From Cupriavidus basilensis OR16 (GTDB lineage Bacteria; Pseudomonadota; Gammaproteobacteria; Burkholderiales; Burkholderiaceae), in assembly GCF_000243095.1 (NCBI RefSeq), contig NZ_AHJE01000069.1:1-64000 (forward strand): a stretch of DNA of 64,000 nt. The letters run 5' to 3'. Both the position numbers and the translations under genes were made by a program. Under the pieces are notes generated by a model. It was not told where the DNA came from, ran no database searches, and worked only from the letters and a program-made list of their open reading frames with translations. Positions 51,122 to 59,185 of this stretch are shown piece by piece; position 1 is the first letter of the stretch; every line of letters starts with the position of its first letter.

Positions 51122-52434
51122 TCAAGCCTGCTGAGGCTGGTTGTTGCCTTCGGCAGTCAGTTCCTCGAAGGACACCGTCTTGTCGGTGACCTTGGCCTTG
51201 TCGCACACGAAATTTACCACGTTGTTTTCCAGCACGTAGGCTTCCATCTCGGCCAGGCGCTGTTGGTCGCCGTAGTACCAGCGCATGACTTCCTTCGGGT
51301 CTTCGTAGCTCTTGGCGAAGTCTTCGATCTCGGCCTTGATCTGGTCTGCCTTGGCGTCCAGGCCGTGGGCCTTGACGATCTCGGCCAGGATCAGGCCCAG
51401 CTTGACGCGGCGCTCGGCTTGCTGCGTGAACATTTCGGCCGGGATGGGCATGTCCTTGGCGTTCGGCATGCCACGTTGTTCCAGGTCGCGGCGAGCCATT
51501 TCCACCAGGCGCTCCTGGTCTTGCTCGATCAGGGCCTTCGGCACTTCCAGCTCGCTCGCCTTGAGCAGCGCGTCCATGACCTGGTCCTTCAGCATGGCGT
51601 GCGTGCGGCGCTTGACTTCGCGCTCCAGGTTTTCGCGGATGTCGGCGCGCATCTTCTCGACGCTGCCATCGGCGATGCCCAGCGACTTGGCGAACTCGTC
51701 GTTCACTTCCGGCAGGTGCGCCCACTCGATCTTCTTGAGCGTGATGGTGAACTCGGCAGTCTTGCCGGCCACGTCCTTGCCGTGATAGTCCTCGGGGAAC
51801 GCCAGCGGGAAGGTCTTGCTTTCGCCAACCTTCAGGCCCTGGGCAGCTTGCTCGAACTCGGGCAGCATGCGGCCTTCGCCCAGCACGAAGCCGAAATCGT
51901 CAGCCTTGCCACCGGGGAATTCCACGCCGTCGATCTTGCCGACGAAGTCCAGGGTCACGCGGTCGCCGTTCTGGGCGGCCACTTCTGCGCCGCCGTCGCC
52001 GTGCTCGCCGGCTTCGCCACGGGTGTGGTAGTGCACGCGCTGCTTGCGCAGGATGTCGATGGTCTTGTCGACTTCGGCATCGGTGATTTCGGTCTTGGTG
52101 CGGGTCACTTCGGCGCCAGCCAGGTCACCCAGCTTGACTTCCGGATAGACCTCGAAGGTCGCGTCGAAGGCCACTTCGTCTTCGCTCACGCCGTCGGTCT
52201 TGACTTCGAACTTGGGCTGGCCGGCAACCTTGACGTCTTGTTCTTTGGTGATGTCGAAGAACTTGCGGGCAGCCTTGTCGAAGCGCACTTCGAACTCGAC
52301 TTGCTGGCCGTATTGCTTCTCGACCATCTTCATCGGTACCTTGCCGGGACGGAAACCGGACATCTTCACCGTCTTCGACAGGCGAACCAGACGGTTCGGT
52401 CCAGTTTGCCAAGGTTTTCAATGACATTCGACAT
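51122..52434 (-). pseudogene. tig: Trigger factor, frame broken near the N-terminus
   Basis: Ribosome-associated chaperone and prolyl isomerase. ATG 52434 starts MSNVIENLGKLDRTV as expected. At about 52385-52395 the sequence jumps frame to RLSKTVKMSGFRPGKVPMKM, leaving out about 17 residues of the ribosome-binding domain, and then reads normally to the stop at 51122. The signature GFRPGKVP, the FKBP domain (NGDRVTLDFVGKIDGVEFPG) and the helical C-terminal chaperone domain are intact. Without the N-terminal tail it would not dock on the ribosome. Head of the tig-clpP group. Confidence 0.9.
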
Positions 52435-52659
52435 GGTCGTTGATCCAATCCAGAGTGTTGTTGTGTTCGTAAGCGCACCCCGCTCGCGTGCCCGAGAAGA
52501 CACAGGCAAAGCGACGGCAAATGCCGATACCCGGCACGCGAACCGCATCGCACGCTGCGGATACGCGCAAAAAATCGCGTTTCCAGAGCATCCGGGCGCA
52601 GGTCCGCGCAAACGGAAAACGGGCATTATCGCACGGTTTTCATTCGGTTCCGGCAGTTT

Positions 52660-54593
52660 TTACCCGGGAACCGGCTCGGCGGGCACATCGCCGCTTGCCA
52701 CGGTCCCCTGGCGCAAGGCGCGTACCAGCAGCCGCGCCGGATCGATGGCCTCGGCCAGATCGAGCTCAAGCGGCAAAGGCTCCCCTTCGATCTGGCAGGC
52801 CAGCAATTCCGCCCCCAATGCGGCCCATGTGAGGCCGCGCGAGCCATATGCAAGTGCCGCGTAGAGTCCTGGCAGCCGAGGGATATCCCTTAGGCGCGCC
52901 CCGCTGAGCGCTGCGGCGTCCCGCGCCGCCTGAACCTCGTCGGGCACGCGGCCGATCAGCGGCAGGCGGTTGTGCGAGACGCTGCGCACGCCAACGTACC
53001 CTTTGAGCGTTGCCGGATCCAGGCCGGCGGCCGAGCCCGCAAGCGCCGGCAGCAACGCGCCAAGCCGGGCCAGGTTCTCGGCATGCACCGCCGGGCGCGC
53101 GTCCAGCGCGCCGGAATCCTGCGGATCCGGCTCGTAGCTGGAGCCGACGCGCGCGGTGCCGTCGGCGGCGCGCGGCAGCAGGTAGCCGGTGCCGGTGACC
53201 ACGCAATCGGGCCATTCGCCAAGCCGCGCCAGCGCTGCCGGCTCCAGCGTGGTGAGCTGGCCGCGCACCCGGTCGATCGTCATATGGCGCGGCGCGAGCA
53301 AGCGCAGCGCTTCGTATGCGTTGGCCACCACTACCACCGGCGCCGCGGCCATCACCGTACCCGCCGCGTCCAGCGCTTGCCAGCCATCCGCGACACGGGC
53401 CAGCCGCGCGACCCGGCTGCCGTAGCGGGCCGTCACCGCCGCCCCGGCCCGCGCCAGCTGCGCGCGGCAGATCTCGGGCGGTGGCGCCCAGCCGCCCTGC
53501 CCGAACCACAGCCCGCCGTGGGGCACCGGCGCGCCATGCCGGGCCGCGGCTTCCTCGGCGCTCATCCAGCGCGCGAACGCCTCGGGAAAGCCCAGGGCGG
53601 CGAGGGCCGCCTGCTGGATCCGGGCGTCCTGCGCGCCGGCGCCGGTCTGCAGCACGCCGCAGCCTGCCAGCCAGGCGCATGCCCGCCGCCGCTGGCCGCG
53701 GCGCGATGGGCTGAGGTCAGTTGCGCCGGGCCGTCATGGGCATCGAACAAGGTCACGCGCCAGCCGCGCGCGGCCAGCCGCTCCGTGACCGCGCAGCCGG
53801 CCAGGCCGGCACCGACGACGATCGCGTGCCGCTCGGGCCACGCGGCGGCGGGCGGCGGCGGCTGCCGCCGCGTGCCGCGCATGACAGGGAAGCGCGCCAC
53901 GGTCATCGGTGGCTCGCTGCCGAATCCTGGCACTGAGCTGACCGCGAAGCCGGCCGCCTGCAAACCCCGCTGGAAGACGCTATCCGCCACGTGCGTGGCC
54001 AGCGTGGCCTCCGGACGGGCCAGCCGGGCCAGCCGCTTCATCAATTGCGGCTGCCACATATCGGGATTGCGCGCAGGCGAAAAACCGTCCAGGTAAAACG
54101 CATCCGCGCCCAGCACCAGCCGCGGCAGCACGGCGTCGATATCACCGAACGCCAGCGTCAGCGCAACCGCCCCGCCCTCGAATTCCAGCCGGTGCAGGCC
54201 GGGCAATGCCAGTGGCCACGCGGCCCTCAGTTCGGCGGCCAGCGGCGCGAACTCCGCCAACGCGTCAAGGCTGGCGTGCACTGCGGCAAGCCCCTCGCTG
54301 GTAAACGGATGCGTCTCCACCGACACAAAATGCAGCCGCCGGCAACGCCGGGGATCGTCCCGCCATGCCTGCCAGGTGGCCAGGAAATTCAGCCCCAGGC
54401 CGAAACCGGCCTCCAGGATCACGAACTGGTCGCGCCCGCCCCAGGCCTGCGGCAAGCCAGTGCCGGCCAGGAAGACGTGGCGCGCCCTCTGCAAACCCGC
54501 CGCGCCATCGCGGTAGACCTCGTCGTAGCGCGGCGAGTATGGCGAGCCTGAGGCGGAAAAAACGGGCTCGGCGAGATCTAGGGCGCGGGACAT
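52660..54593 (-). pseudogene. mnmC: Bifunctional tRNA wobble-uridine modification protein MnmC, broken in the middle
   Basis: From ATG 54593 the methyltransferase domain is complete (LEAGFGLGLNFLATW for SAM, DGFSPARNPDMW), followed by the FAD-binding start of the oxidase domain (AIVVGAGLAGCAVTERLAAR). After LTSAHRAA (about 53680-53710) the frame changes and about 40 residues of the expected sequence are missing. The remainder, from LGFPEAFARWMSAEEAAARH through TGYLLPRA to LPGLYAALAYGSRGLTWA, continues to 52660. MnmC converts cmnm5(s2)U to mnm5(s2)U in tRNA. No ribosome site is obvious. Single gene, convergent with nothing close. Confidence 0.87.
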
Positions 54594-54843
54594 TGACAAG
54601 GGGGACAAGAGCACTGAGGTCGGGGAAATCAGGAATGCGGCGGGGACGCGTCGGACGCGAAATGCATCGGAGCTGGAGGATGGCAAAGGCGCCGGCAAGC
54701 GCCCGCCAGGCGAGTCCTCCGGCATGCCGCCGGCCCGCCCCAAAGCCTGGCGATGGTAGCATAGCGCCCTGTGCCGCCGGCCCATCCAGGCCGGCACCCG
54801 CACGCCTCGCCCGCACGCCTCGCACGCCCTTTCCCGCCTCGCC

Positions 54844-55701
54844 ATGCTCAGCTATCGTCACGCCTTCCACGCCGGCAACCACGCCGACGTTCTCAAACAC
54901 GCCATCGTGGTCCAGTTGCTGGAGCAGTTGAGCCAGAAAGACAAGCCCTTCTGGTATATCGACACGCACGCCGGCGCCGGGCTGTACGCGCTCGATCATG
55001 CCTACGCGCAGAAAAAGGGCGAGTTCGAGACCGGCATCGCCCGCCTTTGGCAGGCCGCCGCCGCCAAGCGCCCCATGCCGACCCTGGTCGAGGATTACCT
55101 GGAACAGGTACGCACGCTAAACCCCGATGGCAACCTGAAACACTACCCCGGCTCGCCCTGGCTCGCCTGGCAGATGCTGCGCGACGCCGACCGCCTGCGC
55201 CTGTTCGAGATGCACAGCACGGAGATCCAGGTGCTGCGCGACAACTTCCGCGGCGCCGGCCGCCGCGTCATGCTGTATGACGGTGACGGCTTTACCGGCA
55301 TCAATGCCATCCTGCCGCCACCGCCGCGCCGCGCGCTGGTGCTGATCGATCCGTCGTACGAAGACAAGCAGGACTACGGCCGTGTGGTGCGCAGCCTGCA
55401 GGATTGCCTGCAGCGCTTTGCCACCGGCATGTACGCCATCTGGTATCCCGAGGTACAGCGCCGCGAGTCCGTGCAGTTGCCGGTGCAGCTGAAAAAGCTG
55501 CCGCTCAAGAGCTGGCTGCACGTCAGCCTGCGCGTCAAGCACCCGGTAGCCGGCGGGCTGGGCCTGCACGGCAGCGGCATGTTCATCGTCAACCCGCCAT
55601 GGCGCCTGAAGGAAACCCTGGAGGCGGCCATGCCCGCCCTGGTGACGATGCTGCGCCAGGATGACGGCGCCGGGTTCACGCTGGAAGCGCAGGAAAGCTG
55701 A
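54844..55701 (+). CDS. rlmJ: 23S rRNA adenine-2030 N6-methyltransferase
   Basis: 285 residues, complete. The N-terminus MLSYRHAFHAGNHADVLKHA is diagnostic, and the catalytic motif appears as LIDPSYE (a variant of D/N-P-P-Y) near residue 163, preceded by the SAM-site THAGAGLY. It methylates A2030 of 23S rRNA. Divergent from mnmC across about 250 bases. No unusual features. Confidence 0.93.
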   Translation: MLSYRHAFHAGNHADVLKHAIVVQLLEQLSQKDKPFWYIDTHAGAGLYALDHAYAQKKGEFETGIARLWQAAAAKRPMPTLVEDYLEQVRTLNPDGNLKHYPGSPWLAWQMLRDADRLRLFEMHSTEIQVLRDNFRGAGRRVMLYDGDGFTGINAILPPPPRRALVLIDPSYEDKQDYGRVVRSLQDCLQRFATGMYAIWYPEVQRRESVQLPVQLKKLPLKSWLHVSLRVKHPVAGGLGLHGSGMFIVNPPWRLKETLEAAMPALVTMLRQDDGAGFTLEAQES

Positions 55702-55814
55702 TCTTCTTCGCGCCGGCGGCCCGCTGGCGAGAAAGAAGCACTTTGGCCCTGCGGCGGCCATCCTCCATACTGGTGATTCGCATTGGCATGCGGCACCGTC
55801 ATGGAGACCCGCTC

Positions 55815-56420
55815 ATGTGCATCAACTACGCGCCCGCGCAGGCTGCCCTGCTCCGCGACGTATTTGGCGTTACCTGCCCGGTGCAGGAGTGGCCGCCGCA
55901 GACGTGGCCCGACTATGCGGCGCCGCTGCTTGTCTCGGACCATGAGCGCCAACGGCGATGCCTGGTCGGCACGTTCGGGATGGTCCCCAGAAAACGCATT
56001 CCGCCGGGCGTGGCCAAGTTCGACACCACCAACGCGCGCTCGGAATCGGTAGGCGAAAAACGCACGTTCTCCCCGGCCTGGAAAAGCGGCCAGCTCTGCC
56101 TGGTACCCGCCACGTGCTTCTACGAGCCCGGCTATGAAACCGGCAAGGCGTTGCGCTGGCGCATCTGGCTGAAAGATGACGCCCCGATGGCGATAGCCGG
56201 GCTCTGGCGCGCGTGGCCAGGCGAGCACCCCTTGATGAGCCGGTTCCATGCGCCAGGCAAGGAAAAAAGGATGATCGTGATCGTGCCGCCGAACGAGTGG
56301 GACGATTGGCTGAACTGCCGGGATACGGAACTGGCGCGCAGCTTCCTGCGCCCTTATGCCGCAGACAAGATGGCAGCGGAGCCCGCACCGCTGCCGCCTC
56401 GCGCGGCGGAGGCGTCGTGA
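55815..56420 (+). CDS. SOS response-associated peptidase (YedK/HMCES type), internally shortened
   Basis: 201 residues from ATG 55815 with GGAG upstream. The catalytic Cys2 that crosslinks abasic sites, the Asn in TTNARSE, the Glu in CFYEP and the His in SRFH are all present. Between GLWRAWPGE and HPLMSRFH the segment that normally forms a strand (of the SFTMLT-NAD type) is missing in frame, about 17-20 residues. The protein shields abasic single-stranded DNA. With the strand lost, folding is doubtful. Followed by the convergent DUF1488 gene. Confidence 0.82.
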   Translation: MCINYAPAQAALLRDVFGVTCPVQEWPPQTWPDYAAPLLVSDHERQRRCLVGTFGMVPRKRIPPGVAKFDTTNARSESVGEKRTFSPAWKSGQLCLVPATCFYEPGYETGKALRWRIWLKDDAPMAIAGLWRAWPGEHPLMSRFHAPGKEKRMIVIVPPNEWDDWLNCRDTELARSFLRPYAADKMAAEPAPLPPRAAEAS

Positions 56421-56480
56421 CAGGCGAGCGCCCGCGCGATCGGAACCACCAAGGAAGGAAGCACCGTCAGGAGATGGTGG

Positions 56481-56732
56481 TCAGGAGATGGTGTACCGGT
56501 TCTGCCGGCTACGGGAATAGAGCTCGCGCGCGAGCTCAAGGATGTGGTCGCGGTGGCGGTCGAATGCCTCCAGCACGGCGGGCTCGTCCGGGCGCAACTC
56601 GGGGCTGAGGCTGGAGAGTACCGCGCGGTCGACCTCGAAGGAGATCTCACGCGAACTGTCGTAGCCCCAAAAACACACGCAATGCCTGGATGGGTCGTAA
56701 CTCCGGCTGGGATTAGGAAAATTAAGTGCCAT
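56481..56732 (-). CDS. DUF1488 family protein
   Basis: 83 residues. The opening MALNFPNPSRSYD and CVCFWGYDSSREISFEVD, then AVLEAFDRHRDHILELA, match the small DUF1488 proteins common in Burkholderiaceae. Function unknown. Monocistronic; the 270 bases upstream show nothing clear. Confidence 0.75.
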   Translation of the reverse strand: MALNFPNPSRSYDPSRHCVCFWGYDSSREISFEVDRAVLSSLSPELRPDEPAVLEAFDRHRDHILELARELYSRSRQNRYTIS

Positions 56733-57002
56733 ATCCCTATCCTAGTCCGATTCGCCCCCCTCCGTACGGTATAGAAGACGGGGCTGCCGTATTTGTGCCG
56801 GACTCAGCAATTACTCCCTTAAAAAAGACTGGAAAGAACCGCTTCCTCCTGTCGCTCCACCCACGATGTGGCCGCTTTGCACTGCCCGGACATGACGCGA
56901 CATATGCGTTGGGAAGACCAGATCTAAGCATCTTCTACTTCGTCCGCGAACAGCCAGACCGTACGATTCCTGCAACGCAAGGTCCGCGCGCTGCGCGAGC
57001 GG

Positions 57003-57314
57003 TTGCACGCCACGCAGAGCGAGCTGGACCGCTACCGCGACATGCATGCCGCCGCCATGGAGGCGTTGCGCCAGGCCGAGGTGACGCCGGCCGAAGACAC
57101 CGGGCGGCTACGCGCCGAAGGCGAAGCCCTGCAGATGCGGCACCGTGCCTACAAGCTGCTGGTCGAGCATTACGCCCGGGCCGGCACGCCCATCGACCTG
57201 GCCGTCTTCGCCAGGCAGCGCCGCCAGGTCCTCCAGCACATCCTGTTCCAGCAACGCCGCGGGGTGGCCGTGGCGCAGATCAGGGTCGACGATATCGCCT
57301 TCCTGCTCCGCTAA
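57003..57314 (+). CDS. Small coiled-coil-like hypothetical protein, start uncertain
   Basis: About 104 residues from TTG 57003. The frame is open from 56928, and the upstream translation (TVRFLQRKVRALRERLHATQ) continues the same charged helix, but no ATG or GTG precedes it; the first ATG is at 57045. Heptad-like basic and acidic helices suggest a coiled coil; the C-terminus QIRVDDIAFLLR is compact. The true start may have been lost, as in other genes here. Followed by a good terminator. No family recognised. Confidence 0.5.
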   Translation: MHATQSELDRYRDMHAAAMEALRQAEVTPAEDTGRLRAEGEALQMRHRAYKLLVEHYARAGTPIDLAVFARQRRQVLQHILFQQRRGVAVAQIRVDDIAFLLR

Positions 57315-57401
57315 TCCCATCGCCGGAGGGGAAAGAGAATCCGACGCCCATTGCGACAATCGCGAGCCAGCCGGATCCGCTTACACCGGCTGCGCTTTCA
57401 A

Positions 57402-57432
57402 AGGCCCGCGCAATGCGCGGGCTTTCTTTTTT
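57402..57432 (+). terminator. Rho-independent terminator
   Basis: Stem GCCCGCGC / GCGCGGGC with loop AAT, followed by TTTCTTTTTT on the plus strand. Confidence 0.88.
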
Positions 57433-57460
57433 GTGCCGGCGGGCGGGCTCAATGTAGCCA

Positions 57461-57501
57461 TTGACGAACATTGCCCGCGCAAATGATAATACGTCGCATT
57501 T
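57461..57501 (+). promoter_or_regulatory. fecI-like promoter with Fur-box-like sequence
   Basis: TTGACG (57461-57466) and TGATAA (57484-57489) are 17 bases apart. The -10 lies within GCAAATGATAATACGTCGC (57478-57496), matching 12 of 19 positions of the Fur consensus. Iron-dependent repression is therefore likely. Confidence 0.55.
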
Positions 57502-57528
57502 ACAACCAACCGCAGCCGCGCGCACGCC

Positions 57529-58032
57529 ATGCCGTCACATCCTTCGCGCGCATTCGGCTTGTTCGCCTACTACGAGGAACTGGTCGGCACCTGGACCCGC
57601 AAGCTGAGCAATCGGCATGCCGCCGAGGACCTGACCCAGGACGCGCTGCTCAAACTGCTGGAAAGCAAGGGCAGCCCGCCCGAGCATCCCCGCGCCTACC
57701 TGCACCAGACTGCCCGTCACCTCGCCATCGACACTTACCGGCGCGAAGGCGGCCGGGAGACGCTCCCGCTTGACAGCATCGACTCGCATCCCGCAAGCTC
57801 CGGCGACCCCGAAGCTGCGCTCCATGCTGTCCAGCTGGCCGCCGCGCTCGAGCAAGCGCTGGCCGAGCTGCCGCTCAAATGCCGTCAGGTTTTTGTCTGG
57901 CAACGCCTCGAAGGCCTCTCGCAGCAAGACATCGCCGAGCGCCTTCGGGTATCGAAGAACATGGTCGAGAAAACCATGATCCGCACGATGCGCCATCTGC
58001 GCGACCGGCTCGGCCCGCAAGCACCCCATTGA
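57529..58032 (+). CDS. ECF sigma factor, FecI type
   Basis: 167 residues. Region 2 (HAAEDLTQDALLKLLE; HPRAYLHQTARHLAIDTYRR) and region 4 (LPLKCRQVFVWQRLEGLSQQ, IAERLRVSKNMVEKTMIRTM) are complete. FecI-type factors drive a TonB receptor gene when FecR relays receptor occupancy. The gene order sigma-FecR-receptor and an upstream Fur-like box support this. Sixty-nine bases separate it from the FecR gene. Confidence 0.9.
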   Translation: MPSHPSRAFGLFAYYEELVGTWTRKLSNRHAAEDLTQDALLKLLESKGSPPEHPRAYLHQTARHLAIDTYRREGGRETLPLDSIDSHPASSGDPEAALHAVQLAAALEQALAELPLKCRQVFVWQRLEGLSQQDIAERLRVSKNMVEKTMIRTMRHLRDRLGPQAPH

Positions 58033-58101
58033 GTACCGCGCCTTGATCCAGGCACCTGCCCCCTCCCCTTTGCCCACCACCCGCCTTGGGGCCACGCTCC
58101 C

Positions 58102-59075
58102 ATGACGACGCCGGATGCACCCCGCGAAACCGCGGCGCGCTGGTTTGCGCGCGCCTGCGATGGCTCGCTCAGCGAGCAGGACCGCGTCGAGATGGCGGCA
58201 TGGCTCGACGCCAGCCCCGTGCACCGGGCCGAATACACGGCGCTGGAGCGCATCTGGCAAGCAGCAGGCGCGCTCGACCCGGAGCGCCTGCGCGCCCTGG
58301 CGCAAGCCCCTGCACCGGTCGCCGCCCGAGGCTCGCGACCCGCCATGCGCGCCACAATGATGGCCGGCATCTGCGCGGTGGCCGTCGGCGCCGCATGGTT
58401 CGCCGCGAGCAGGCAGCGCCCGGCCCGGCAGCCTATATGGCCAGCTTCAGCACAGCCCCCGGCGAGCGGCAGCGCGTGACGCTGCCCGATGGCTCCGTCG
58501 TCGAGCTCAATACGCGCACACGGCTATCGGTACGCTTTGAACCGGGCCTGCGCGCCGTGACGCTAGCCGACGGCGAGGCCATGTTCGAGGTCGCCCACGC
58601 CAACGAGCGGCCCTTCGTGGTTGATGCCGGCAGTGGCACCGTCACGGTCACCGGCACCCGCTTCGACGTGCGCCGCGACGGCGCCGAGGTCGCGGTCGCG
58701 GTCGAATCGGGGTCGGTGGGCGTGCAAGGCCGCAGCGCAGCGCCGTCTGCCGCGCACCTGTCGGCCGGCCTCGGCACGCGCATCGCCGGCGATGGCCGGG
58801 TCGCGCCCGCGGCAGCCGTCGATCTCGGTGCCGCCATGGCCTGGCGCGAAGGCAAGCTGCTGTTCAAGGACCAGCCGCTGTCGCTGGTGGCCGCCGAGGT
58901 TTCGCGATATCGGCGCAGCCCGGTCAGGATCAGCGACGCCGGCACCGGCGCGCTGCGCCTGAGCAGCGTGTTCCGTGCCGATGATACCGACGCCCTGCTC
59001 GCCGCCCTGCCACGGTTCCTGCCAGTGGGTGTGCGCACCCTTGCCGACGGCAGCACGGAAATATTCTCGCGCTAG
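58102..59075 (+). pseudogene. FecR-type anti-sigma/signal transducer, frame broken once
   Basis: The cytoplasmic N-terminus (ARWFARACDGSLSEQDRVEM) with AAWLDASPVHRAEY and the membrane segment read from ATG 58102. At about 58425 a small indel shifts the frame, and the periplasmic FecR domain (VTLPDGSVVELNTRTRLSVR; LADGEAMFEVAHANERPFVV; VTGTRFDVR) and the C-terminal secretin/TonB-short domain continue in the next frame to 59075. It normally links receptor occupancy to the sigma factor. As written the two halves are separate. Confidence 0.87.
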
Positions 59076-59185
59076 ATTCAGGTTTTTGCTCCGCGTTTCG
59101 TCTTCTCCCCGAGCGTGCCCGCCCCCTGCGGGCAGGTATCCCGTATCCCTTTACGCCGATCCGGCTTATCCGAGAAGACCCCGAC

